Source: Candidatus Cloacimonetes bacterium 4572_55
GTDB taxonomy: Bacteria > 4572-55
NCBI GenBank assembly: GCA_002084765.1
Contig: NBMB01000017.1
Location: forward strand, 1 to 64,000
DNA: 64,000 bases
Direction of reading: 5' to 3'
Positions 1 to 7,891 of this stretch are shown here, in pieces; the first letter of the stretch is position 1, and each line of letters opens with the position of its first letter. Below the pieces are notes generated by a model. It was not told where the DNA came from, did no database searches, and saw nothing but the letters and a program-made list of their open reading frames with translations. The position numbers and the translations under genes were made by a program.

Positions 1-108
1 CTTCTAAAAATCTGTATAATCTGCGAAATCTGCGGACAAGACTACTCCTCATCTCTTCTAAAAATCTGTATAATCTGCGAAATCTGCGGACAAGACTACT
101 CCTCGTCT
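1..108. repeat. Two tandem 54-bp repeats with CTGCG motifs
   Basis: Positions 1-54 and 55-108 are the same 54-base sequence with one visible difference (a/g near the end of each unit). Each unit contains the AATCTGCG motif that forms the core of the dispersed repeat family elsewhere in the window. The second copy overlaps the last codons and the stop codon (96-98) of the minus-strand gene that follows, so the terminal Asp-Glu-Glu-stop is present again, out of use, in the first copy. The array may continue to the left of the window. Confidence 0.85.
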
Positions 109-2633
109 CTCCATAGACTTTTGTAGAGCTTTTGGTATCCGGGCGAAATTTCTATAGCCTTTTTCAGATATTTTTTGGCTAAGATATAATCGCCTTTTTT
201 ATAATTTGCCAGCGCGATATTGACATAGACTCCCGCGTCTTCAGGATCGCTTTCCAAGGAAACTTTATAATGCTCAATGGCGTCGTCCCAACGATTTTCC
301 TGATAATAAATATTGCCCAGATTATTATGAGCACCCGCATGTTTTTCGTCGTAAGCCAGCGCGTCCAAAAAATATTTCTCGCCATCCTCATACAGTCCGC
401 CTTGACAATAGATCACTCCCAAGCTATTGAAAGCGTCCGCGGGCGCGTCGCCGATGTTAATCTGCTCCATGAGGCGTTCAATACGAGAGCCGTATATCTC
501 TTGTAACAACCGTTTTTTGTCCGCTCGGAGCAAAGGTTTGACAATCTCTGGCGCGGGAGGATCGGGTTCCCACTCCTGGGCGTCGAGCGTTGCCGGCGTA
601 TATTTCCGCCAGGAATCTTGAAGGATAATCACCCGCCGCCTGCCCTTTTCTTTTCGATAGTTTTCCAGACCGACCTGCCAGGCTTCCAGAAAGGATCCGT
701 TGCCGAACAGTGTGGTCTCGACTGGGATCCAAACTTGATTTTTCCAATTGTATTCCTCTGCCAGTTGATCCAACGCCAGGCTATCTTCTTTGCTCATATA
801 AGCGACGTCAAGGTCTTGCCAGCGTAGTATCAAGTCCGCAGGCAATCCCATCAGCAGAACCGACTGCAACGATATGCCCAGATTGAACATAGCCAGCACA
901 TGCCCCGGAACATCGATCAGCGCAGAGGAGATGCCCAGATTCTCGACAGAGGCACAAAAGAGCGTGGCAAGATCATCACAATCGCCGCTGCGTAGCTTCA
1001 GCATCTCGGTGGGATATCGGATGTAATCGATCGCCTCCTCGCCGACCGAGGGACCGTTGTAAGGATTGTTGGGATCGACGATGTAACGTATGCCATACGC
1101 GCTATATGTATCAAAAATCTGCATGGCTTGCGATAGGTTCGGATACGGGCTGTTCGCGTTCTCTGGAATATAGGGATAGATCGCCTGCTTAATAAATTGA
1201 TCCAGCGTGCTATTTTTCGGCGTGACAAAGTTGCCGATTTTATATGGATCGGTCCAATTCATAGCGTTTCGGCTATGCAAGATAAAGGTGGTTGCGAGGC
1301 TCTGCTCCATCTGCGCCCCGGCAATATTATAGGTCGCTGTCAGCTTTGCCTGAACTGGCGCGTCTTCCTCAACCGAGAGAATCGTGTTATTAAAACCGGC
1401 ATAAAGCGGCAAAACCTTTTTGGAATAGGGTTTGAGTTTTTTTATTGTCGCCTCTGTGGGGAAATCCATATATTGATGAATGACCAGCCCTACTTTAATA
1501 TTTTTGAAAGCGTTGCCGGTATCGTTGGAAATCTCCACGTATCCCACTGGAGACCGCGAATAATATTTATAGGTTGAGGCAAAAAGATTGCTCATATCAA
1601 AGGATTTTATTGTAATTTCAGGCGAAAATCCACCTTCCCGCCCGAACTGAAATCGGAGTGCTACGCGCAGATTGTTCCCAGGAGACTCCAGCTCGGTAAA
1701 TGGAACAGAATAGCTCAGATCCAATTGGATCGGCATACTCTGCTGATTCACCCGACCGGAAAATCCGAAAGCCAATTCATCCCGATTCGATCCGAACCGG
1801 AGACCGGACATGCCTCGAAAAAACCACCCTTCCATACCAAAATGGAGAGATTCGTCCCGATTTCCATCAATCTGACGGTGCCGGTAGGAATATTCCAGAG
1901 CTGCTCGCAATGTCCAAAATCTAAAATCGTTACGAAAAGAGACGCCGGTCTGGAAGGTATAAGGCAGTTTATCTTTTGTCCATAATTCGCTGTCAATGTC
2001 CTGATCTTTCATTCTCGCGCTTTCAAAGGACATATTTGGCTCGTTCAGATTACGAATTGCGGCTCCATAAGTCCAATGTTCATTTAGCTTTAGCAAGAGA
2101 CCCACATCAAAGCTGTACCTGACCAGTGAAGTGCGATTTTCAAACAAAGGATCGTTTCTTATATAGTCATTGGGCTTCAGTTTTTTGAAAGGGACATTGA
2201 CCGAAAAACCTAAACTGATAGGAAATTTATATTTAAAACCCAATCCATACGCCATCCCGAATATGCCTTCTTGATAGTAACCGTCGTCAACCTCCTCTCG
2301 TCCCTGGTCGAACTGGGTGTGCATCAGGTGGAAATGCCACGCGCCGACGCCAATTCCCCGACCGAATGGTTGGATCGAATTGGCATAAACGCTCAAGAGT
2401 TCTGGGCTGCGCAATCCGTTGAAAAGTTTTGCGCCGGATATATTGAACTCGCTTACTTCCCGTTCACCCAATCCCGCGGGATTCCACCATACCGTTGTCC
2501 CATCGTCCGCCACGCTGACAAACGCGCCGCCCATTCCGATTGGTCGAACGCCGTAATTCAGCTTAAATCCAGCGTAGCAGGGAATTGCGGAAAAAAATAT
2601 GTATAACAGCGCGAATTTAATATGATATTGCAT
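96..2633 (-). CDS. Outer-membrane PorV/UPF0164-like barrel fused to transglutaminase-like and TPR domains
   Basis: This is an 845-residue exported protein. A signal peptide covers about residues 1-21. Residues 22-330 look like the PorV/UPF0164 outer-membrane barrel, with the typical start GMGGAFVSVADDGTTVWWNP. Residues 345-460 look like an immunoglobulin-type beta region. Residues 470-690 resemble a transglutaminase-like cysteine protease fold, with a Cys in RSGDCDDLATLF and a His in VPGHVLAMFNLG. The acidic member of the triad is not clear. Three tetratricopeptide repeats close the protein (about 735-840). PorV-type barrels are surface or secretion-associated proteins in FCB bacteria; the fused middle domain is unusual. 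GAGG lies upstream of the ATG. The function is inferred from domains only, and the substrate is unknown. Confidence 0.75.
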   Translation of the reverse strand: MQYHIKFALLYIFFSAIPCYAGFKLNYGVRPIGMGGAFVSVADDGTTVWWNPAGLGEREVSEFNISGAKLFNGLRSPELLSVYANSIQPFGRGIGVGAWHFHLMHTQFDQGREEVDDGYYQEGIFGMAYGLGFKYKFPISLGFSVNVPFKKLKPNDYIRNDPLFENRTSLVRYSFDVGLLLKLNEHWTYGAAIRNLNEPNMSFESARMKDQDIDSELWTKDKLPYTFQTGVSFRNDFRFWTLRAALEYSYRHRQIDGNRDESLHFGMEGWFFRGMSGLRFGSNRDELAFGFSGRVNQQSMPIQLDLSYSVPFTELESPGNNLRVALRFQFGREGGFSPEITIKSFDMSNLFASTYKYYSRSPVGYVEISNDTGNAFKNIKVGLVIHQYMDFPTEATIKKLKPYSKKVLPLYAGFNNTILSVEEDAPVQAKLTATYNIAGAQMEQSLATTFILHSRNAMNWTDPYKIGNFVTPKNSTLDQFIKQAIYPYIPENANSPYPNLSQAMQIFDTYSAYGIRYIVDPNNPYNGPSVGEEAIDYIRYPTEMLKLRSGDCDDLATLFCASVENLGISSALIDVPGHVLAMFNLGISLQSVLLMGLPADLILRWQDLDVAYMSKEDSLALDQLAEEYNWKNQVWIPVETTLFGNGSFLEAWQVGLENYRKEKGRRRVIILQDSWRKYTPATLDAQEWEPDPPAPEIVKPLLRADKKRLLQEIYGSRIERLMEQINIGDAPADAFNSLGVIYCQGGLYEDGEKYFLDALAYDEKHAGAHNNLGNIYYQENRWDDAIEHYKVSLESDPEDAGVYVNIALANYKKGDYILAKKYLKKAIEISPGYQKLYKSLWRDEE

Positions 2634-2712
2634 GAGGTTCCGCCTCTTTTAAGCCAATTTTGGTTGCAATCCGATCTGATGAGCCGGGTCGGACCAGACT
2701 ATGATGGAGTTT

Positions 2713-2889
2713 TCAGGAGCTGAAAAGTGTCTTTAAAAATTTTCTGATCTCGCTAAAGCACGGATGTGAGAAATCCCAATAGTACTTTTGAGCTCCTATA
2801 CCCAGTGACTTGACGATTGGGGCGCGAGCTGTAATGAAAGCCGTTTTCGATAAATCCTCATCGTCATCCAATATTAAATCTCTAAGCAT
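2713..2889 (-). pseudogene. 3' remnant of a DUF3226-like (TOPRIM-type) gene
   Basis: The minus strand keeps an open frame that ends SHPCFSEIRKFLKTLFSS (stop 2713-2715). It includes SKTAFITARAPIVKSLGIG and AQKYYWDF. This pattern (Lys...Ala...Gly-x-Ala-x-x-x-Tyr-Trp-Asp...Phe-Leu) resembles the C-terminal part of DUF3226 proteins, which usually sit next to an AAA ATPase. The frame continues upstream of the ATG with no natural start, so I read it as the tail of a larger deleted gene. The family assignment is from memory of the motif and is moderately sure. Confidence 0.5.
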
Positions 2890-2891
2890 AT

Positions 2892-2978
2892 TTATAATAA
2901 ATTCAACTGTTTGATATCCGGCAAATCAAGGGAGTGAAGACCTCTAAAATTTTTAATTTTGAGCGACGTGTATTTCAT
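2892..2978 (-). pseudogene. 5' remnant of an OLD/AAA-type ATPase gene
   Basis: The minus strand starts with ATG at 2976-2978, preceded by AAAGGA six bases upstream. It reads MKYTSLKIKNFRGLHSLDL and ends in TAA (2892-2894) after 28 codons. 'LKIKNFRG' followed by 'LDLPDIKQLNLL' is the canonical N-terminus of SMC-like/OLD AAA ATPases, just before the expected Val-Gly-x-Asn and Walker A residues. These are missing: the sequence passes directly into the DUF3226-like tail. The upstream neighbour is mutY. Confidence 0.7.
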
Positions 2979-3023
2979 AGCGTTCCTTTTTTCATAAAAA
3001 GGTGAATGATAAAAATTCAAAAC

Positions 3024-4124
3024 TTACATTTTATCAAAAAACAATTGTTTGGGATGAGACGCCCTAAACAGCTCGAATAGCTTCAGGTGCGCTTTTGGAA
3101 AGGGAAATTTGGAAATATCATCCGGTCGAACCCATTGAAAATCAATTGCTTCTGGTGGTTCGCCCTGGATATATTCGCAGCAAAAACCAGCAACAACAAT
3201 CTTGAAATGGGTGTAACCGTGTCGGATTTTCCCCAATTCCTCAAAGGGTTCTACTGTCAAGTCGAGAGCGGTTTTTGCCAGTCGGATGCAAGCCAGTTCT
3301 GATCGTTCATCAGATTCGATCTCACCGTTAGGAAATTCCCATAACCCGCCCAATAAGCCGTCCAAAGGGCGACGAACGATCAAAACGCGGTTCTCCTTCA
3401 AAATAATCGCCGCGGCAAGATGGCGAAGGGGTCTCTTTTTTCGTGGAATCGAGACCGGGTAGTTTTCCTGAACATTATCCCGGTACGCCTGGCAAGAAAA
3501 GGAAATAGGACAATCCGCGCAGCGCGGTTTTGAGGGACGGCAAACCAACGCCCCCAATTCCATGATCGCTTGATTAAATAGACGGGGATTTTGCTCGTCG
3601 AAAATCAGGCGAATTTTCTTCTCAAAGATTTTTTTCGACGACGTCTGATTGACAGGATTTGACACGAGGAAAAGACGGGATACGACCCGTTTTATGTTGC
3701 AGTCCAGCGCGGGATAGGGCATCTTAAAGGCAAAGCTCAGAACTGCCGAGGCAATATAATCGCCGACCCCGGGGAGTTTTCGGAACGCTTTGTAATCAGC
3801 CGGGACCTCGTTGCCTTGTCGCGCCAAAATCTGAGCGGCTTTATGCAAATTACGCACCCGTCCATAATACCCCATCCCCTCCCAAATTTTTAGCGCGTCT
3901 TGCAGATCGGATCGGGCTAAACGCTCTATATCGGGAAACGCGTCGATAAACCGGTCGTAGTAATCCAATACTTTGACCACCTGAGTCTGCTGTAGCATCG
4001 CCTCCGACACCCAGATATGATAGGGGTTGTCTGTCTTCCGCCAGGGCAGATCGCGTTTATACCGGTCAAACCATGCGTAAAGATTTCCGTGTATCTTAAA
4101 AAAAAAAAATTTGGAGCCGCTCAT
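3024..4124 (-). CDS. mutY: A/G-specific adenine DNA glycosylase
   Basis: MutY removes adenine mispaired with 8-oxoguanine. Seen in the sequence are the catalytic Glu in SEAMLQQTQV, the helix-hairpin-helix LPGVGDYIASAVL, the catalytic Asp in PALDCNIKRVVSRLF and the 4Fe-4S ligands in CRPSKPRCADCPISFSC (spacing 6-2-5). A NUDIX-like 8-oxoG recognition domain follows from about residue 230. The length of 366 residues is normal. Four consecutive Phe codons (residues 6-9) form a run of twelve T (4098-4109) close to the start codon. The gene begins one base after the stop of ugd, so translation is probably coupled. Confidence 0.95.
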   Translation of the reverse strand: MSGSKFFFFKIHGNLYAWFDRYKRDLPWRKTDNPYHIWVSEAMLQQTQVVKVLDYYDRFIDAFPDIERLARSDLQDALKIWEGMGYYGRVRNLHKAAQILARQGNEVPADYKAFRKLPGVGDYIASAVLSFAFKMPYPALDCNIKRVVSRLFLVSNPVNQTSSKKIFEKKIRLIFDEQNPRLFNQAIMELGALVCRPSKPRCADCPISFSCQAYRDNVQENYPVSIPRKKRPLRHLAAAIILKENRVLIVRRPLDGLLGGLWEFPNGEIESDERSELACIRLAKTALDLTVEPFEELGKIRHGYTHFKIVVAGFCCEYIQGEPPEAIDFQWVRPDDISKFPFPKAHLKLFELFRASHPKQLFFDKM

Positions 4125-4125
4125 A

Positions 4126-5454
4126 TTATCGATGCAAATCCCTCTTTGAACCTCGTCCCAGGCAGTCGTAACAGAAGCCCAATTCCTCCATCATTGATGG
4201 ATCGTACAGATTTCGGCAGTCGATTATAACCGGCTCTTTGAGTAGCGATTTGATCCGCTCTAAATTCAACTCTCTGAACTCGTTCCACTCGGTCAGGATG
4301 ACCAACGCGTCTGCGCCCTCTGCGGTTTCATACGAATTTTTGCAATATTCGACGGAATCCGGAAGCAAGGCGCGGGCATTTTTTGCAGCCACTCGATCAA
4401 AGGCTTTGATCTTTGCGCCCTTATCGATCAACAAGGGCAGCACAGTCAACGCCGCGGATTCTCGCATATCGTCTGTATTTGGTTTAAACGCCAGACCCAA
4501 AACTCCGATGGTTTTGCCTCTGACGTCCCCTCCCATCATAGAGAGAATTTTGTCCGTTATCCGTCTTTTCTGCGCCTCATTCACCTCCATCACAGTTTCG
4601 ACAATCCGGATATTCTCGCCGAATTGATGCGCGATCTTAACCAGCGCGCTCGTATCCTTTGGGAAGCAAGAGCCTCCATACCCAGGACCCGGATGCAAAA
4701 ATTTTTTCCCGATACGATGATCTGATCCCATCCCCTTTGCCACATGATGCACATCCGCGCCCACTTTCTCGCACAGATTTGCAATTTCGTTGATAAATGT
4801 AATTTTTGTTGCAAGAAAGGCGTTGGATGCGTATTTGATTATTTCAGCACTCTCTACATCCGTGGTGATAATTGGCGTTTCATTGATATAAAGCGAGCGA
4901 TAGACGTCTTTCATCACTTTCGCGGCTCGCTCTGTCCGAGAGCCGATCACCACTCGATTTGGACGCATAAAATCCTCGATCGCGGATCCCTCTCGCAAAA
5001 ATTCAGGATTTGAGACCACGTCAAATTCCAGATCAACCGCTGTTTCAGACAGAATTTTTTCGATCAACTGGCCAGTTCCGACTGGAACCGTGCTTTTTGT
5101 CACGATCACTTTATAGCCTTTTGCATGTTCGGCGATGTTGCGCGCCACCTCTTCGACAAACTGCAAATTCGCCTGTCCGTCAGACGTTGGCGGCGTGCCG
5201 ACAGCGATGAAGATCACCTCCGCCTTTGTTATCGAATTGACAATATCTGTCGTGAACGTGAGACGATTCGCCCTTTTATTGCGATCGACCAGATCCTTTA
5301 ATCCCGGCTCATATATGGGAATAATTCCCAGATTCAAACCGTCGATTTTATTTTTATCCACGTCCACGCAGATCACGCGGTTTCCAAAATCGGAAAGACC
5401 CGCGCCGGTCACCAAACCGACATAACCCGCGCCGAAAACAGTAATATGTTTCAT
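4126..5454 (-). CDS. ugd: UDP-glucose 6-dehydrogenase
   Basis: The enzyme oxidises UDP-glucose to UDP-glucuronate with two NAD+, for exopolysaccharide or LPS. The N-terminal Rossmann motif is FGAGYVGLVTGAGLSDFG. The conserved NPEFLREGSAIEDF and the active-site Cys in GPGYGGSCFPKDTSAL are present, and the C-terminal UDP-binding domain follows. I chose the ATG at 5454 because AAGGA lies ten bases upstream; an in-frame TTG at 5460 would be only four bases from that site. The gene is followed one base later by mutY. Two dispersed repeat copies lie upstream. Confidence 0.95.
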   Translation of the reverse strand: MKHITVFGAGYVGLVTGAGLSDFGNRVICVDVDKNKIDGLNLGIIPIYEPGLKDLVDRNKRANRLTFTTDIVNSITKAEVIFIAVGTPPTSDGQANLQFVEEVARNIAEHAKGYKVIVTKSTVPVGTGQLIEKILSETAVDLEFDVVSNPEFLREGSAIEDFMRPNRVVIGSRTERAAKVMKDVYRSLYINETPIITTDVESAEIIKYASNAFLATKITFINEIANLCEKVGADVHHVAKGMGSDHRIGKKFLHPGPGYGGSCFPKDTSALVKIAHQFGENIRIVETVMEVNEAQKRRITDKILSMMGGDVRGKTIGVLGLAFKPNTDDMRESAALTVLPLLIDKGAKIKAFDRVAAKNARALLPDSVEYCKNSYETAEGADALVILTEWNEFRELNLERIKSLLKEPVIIDCRNLYDPSMMEELGFCYDCLGRGSKRDLHR

Positions 5455-5495
5455 ATTCAAATATCCTTTTTTGTTTAATCTGCATTGTTCATAGC

Positions 5496-5565
5496 CACGG
5501 GGATTTGGTCCGCAGATTACGCAGATTATTGCAGATTAAGAGCCAATGATTAAAGAGTTGTATCT
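5496..5565 (-). repeat. Dispersed CGCAGATTA repeat element, copy A
   Basis: This intergenic copy has CCACGGGGATTTGGTCCGC, three CAGATTA units and a degenerate tail (GCCAATGATTAAAGAGTTGTAT). It matches the copies at 5570, 17947, 50693 and 59193 in the same relative layout. The strand given is the one that reads in the direction of the flanking genes. Confidence 0.85.
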
Positions 5566-5569
5566 ATTT

Positions 5570-5673
5570 AACCTGGATTATTCGTCATCACGGAAATCGG
5601 TCCGCAGATTACGCAGATTATCGCAGATTAAGAATTGATAATTAAAGAATTATATCTTTTTTGCCAAATTTTC
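5570..5673 (-). repeat. Dispersed CGCAGATTA repeat element, copy B (full length)
   Basis: This 104-base copy runs from AACCTGGATTATTCGTCATC through three CAGATTA units to the tail GAATTGATAATTAAAGAATT and then GCCAAATTTTC. It is nearly identical over its whole length to the 95-base copy at 50693-50787, which lacks one 9-base CGCAGATTA-type unit. Read on the minus strand, its outer end encodes the same Glu-Asn-Leu-Ala-Lys-Lys-Ile-stop that ends hrcA. Confidence 0.9.
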
Positions 5674-5873
5674 GTTAAAAATCGGATATAACCCATTAAA
5701 TATCAAACATCTGAGACCTCTGGTTCCCCGATGATTATGAATAATGCAGGTTAAAGCCATTTATTTTTATCGCGTGAGAAAATTAAGATTTTCTCATGGT
5801 TTTAACGTGTTTCCTACACTTTTTTTTTGATAAGTTCTCATTTTCCGGATAGTTTTCGACTTCGAGAGGCTGT
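5674..5873. other. Gene-free remainder of the 5.5-5.9 kb gap, with a hairpin
   Basis: No credible reading frame is seen here. A perfect 9-bp stem TGAGAAAAT/ATTTTCTCA (5775-5783 with 5788-5796, loop TAAG) is present but lacks an adjoining T-run on either strand, so it is not a clear terminator. A partial motif ATGAATAATGCAGGTTAAA near 5740 resembles one end of the dispersed repeat in the opposite orientation. Confidence 0.5.
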
Positions 5874-6977
5874 TTAATCCTGTGGTTTTCTGGCCTGGGC
5901 GGTCACTCGGCTCAAGGAGAGGTTCCGACCCAATAGGCTGACCATTCCCAGCGCGATGTTGATCAAGTAGTGCATGGAATGGAGCAAAAAGGCAAACCCG
6001 ACCCCCGCGCTTTTGTCAATGTCAAATTTGAGCAGAACCAATACGCACACGCCATGGAATGTGCCGACGTAACCGGGAGTGGAGGGGATCGCTACAGCCA
6101 TATATATCATGACGATCATCAAAGCTCCGGCTGTCCAGTGGGTCTCGATTCCGAAAAACGCGACAATAGTCATCTGAATGTTTAGGAAGATGAAAATTGA
6201 GATCAAGAAACTCAAAATACTAATCTTGATTAAAATCAAGGGGTTGCGGATCACATCGATCACCTTTAACAGCATATCTGCGAAGGAATCGGTTTGCTTC
6301 AAGATAAGGTCAGAGATACTGCTCACCCGAGATTTGATTGAATCCCCTTTTTTCGACTCCTGACCCGAGTTCGGGATAAAGCCAGCGAGTTTCCTGAAAA
6401 TCGTCAGACACGCGGAGACGATCCAGTGAATTTTTCTCTTAGTAGACTTTTTGGCAAAGGCGAGACCCACGATCATCGCTATCATGACTGCATACGCGGA
6501 AAATATGAAAGCGATGGCGACTCGCAGCCAGTTTGGCGCGGGGAAGGGGAGAAAAATGAGCGTGAGGATGATCGGGAATAGAGCGAGAGAGTCGAAGATT
6601 CGCTCCCAGATTACTGTGGCAAACGCGGCGGCTTTGTCGATCTCTTCCCATTCGCCAATAAGATATGCTCGCACTGCTTCGCCAATTCGTAACGGCAAGA
6701 TATTATTGACCATAAATGCGATTGTGGTCGCGTGGTAGAGGCTGGAGAACCGAGCCGAAGTCAGGGGACGTAAAAGCTCGCCCCACCGGTATGTCCGAAA
6801 GATAAATGTGATTGTATAGACCAAAGACGCGAGGATGAGGATTTTATAATCTGCCCGCTCCAGGGAGTCCCACAGTTTTTCTAACTGGATTCCGCGTAGG
6901 GATATGTACAGAAAACCAGCTCCGATCAGGAATCCAGCAACGATATTCCAATTCATACGCGGCGTCTGATTTCTCAT
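5874..6977 (-). CDS. Lysylphosphatidylglycerol synthase-type (UPF0104/flippase-like) membrane protein
   Basis: This 367-residue protein has about eight to nine membrane segments and fits the LPG synthetase transmembrane-region family (UPF0104). Family-like stretches are YRWGELLRPL, NNILPLRIGEAVRAYLIGEW (a conserved Arg-x-Gly-Glu motif) and, near the end, AIPSTPGYVGTFHGVCVLVL. Members lacking the soluble MprF domain, as here, are often linked to polysaccharide or hopanoid loci, and a lipid-flippase role is only inferred. Its ATG overlaps the TGA of the upstream membrane-protein gene by four bases, so the two are co-translated. A paralogue lies at 37035-38189. Confidence 0.8.
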   Translation of the reverse strand: MRNQTPRMNWNIVAGFLIGAGFLYISLRGIQLEKLWDSLERADYKILILASLVYTITFIFRTYRWGELLRPLTSARFSSLYHATTIAFMVNNILPLRIGEAVRAYLIGEWEEIDKAAAFATVIWERIFDSLALFPIILTLIFLPFPAPNWLRVAIAFIFSAYAVMIAMIVGLAFAKKSTKRKIHWIVSACLTIFRKLAGFIPNSGQESKKGDSIKSRVSSISDLILKQTDSFADMLLKVIDVIRNPLILIKISILSFLISIFIFLNIQMTIVAFFGIETHWTAGALMIVMIYMAVAIPSTPGYVGTFHGVCVLVLLKFDIDKSAGVGFAFLLHSMHYLINIALGMVSLLGRNLSLSRVTAQARKPQD

Positions 6978-7879
6978 TCAAGTATCTTTTCATCCAAGTA
7001 GTGAAAATAGGGCGCGACCAACCAATAAACCGTGACAAATCCCGCAATATATGAGTGAACCAACGCCTCCAGCACGTTGACGCTCCAATGGGAGATCGCG
7101 CTATCGATCAGCAGAAAGAAAACGCTTGCGGTGATTGCAGGAGCCAGGCTGAGGATGACTCCGACGAAAAATAACGCAGCGGTCGAGCTGAGACGGCCGC
7201 GTATAAATTGAAACGCGTCGTAACAGATCGACGTTGGGGGGTCTGCTTTATCGACTCGGCGACTCAGGGCGTATAGTGTGAATAATAGAAATCCGATCAT
7301 TACAAGGAGATAAAGGATAAAATTTGCGCTCCATAATAGCATCCAAAAGGTCATAAATAAAGGGAAAGAGATTTTTCCAATGGTCAGGTTGATCAGCAAA
7401 CCCAGTCCGATCATAATCAGCGAATCAATGACGACTACGCCCAACAGGAACAAGCCGATTGTGCCTAATAGATTAAGGAATGGGTTGAATAATCGATTGC
7501 CATATTGGAAAAAAATAGACAAGGGCGGTGCTTTTTGACTTTCCTGTGTGCGCCACCACAAAGCGACGCCGTAAGTTCCTGCTGCGGCATACGTTAAAAG
7601 TAAGCAGACGATGAGGAGAACGAGAGAGCTATATAGTCCAAAGTGCCAAAAAGGCGCGGTATCCAGCTCGGCTAACTCTCGGCTTAAGTCCTCTATCGAT
7701 TCCCCGGGATTGGACATGATCGCGTCGATATCAATGGCCTGGGTGAACCGAGGTAGATCGGTCATGAAAAACGCGGCAAAAAGGAGCAGGAAGCTCAAAA
7801 GGTAGATTGCGCTGTGGATCAGCGTCAATGATTGGAGACGAAATCCAATTGTTATCCCGTCTTTTATAAATTTACTCAA
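6974..7879 (-). CDS. Conserved multi-pass membrane protein of unknown function
   Basis: The 301 residues contain about six membrane helices, including SAIYLLSFLLLFAAFF, SSLVLLIVCLLLTYAAAGTY and LGTIGLFLLGVVVIDSLIMI. The start is TTG at 7877-7879, with GAGGTG six bases upstream. The N-terminus (IGFRLQSLTLIHSAIYLL) resembles membrane proteins of the DUF7847/DUF4013 kind, but I cannot assign a family firmly. It sits 12 bases after manA and overlaps the flippase-like gene by four bases, so the three genes form one transcription unit. Confidence 0.65.
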   Translation of the reverse strand: MSKFIKDGITIGFRLQSLTLIHSAIYLLSFLLLFAAFFMTDLPRFTQAIDIDAIMSNPGESIEDLSRELAELDTAPFWHFGLYSSLVLLIVCLLLTYAAAGTYGVALWWRTQESQKAPPLSIFFQYGNRLFNPFLNLLGTIGLFLLGVVVIDSLIMIGLGLLINLTIGKISFPLFMTFWMLLWSANFILYLLVMIGFLLFTLYALSRRVDKADPPTSICYDAFQFIRGRLSSTAALFFVGVILSLAPAITASVFFLLIDSAISHWSVNVLEALVHSYIAGFVTVYWLVAPYFHYLDEKILE

Positions 7880-7891
7880 AAAAACACCTCG

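Noticed and set aside
5496-5673. CGCAGATTA repeats as a CRISPR-like array
   Set aside because: Units are 9-10 bases, directly adjacent, without spacers, and no cas genes are present.
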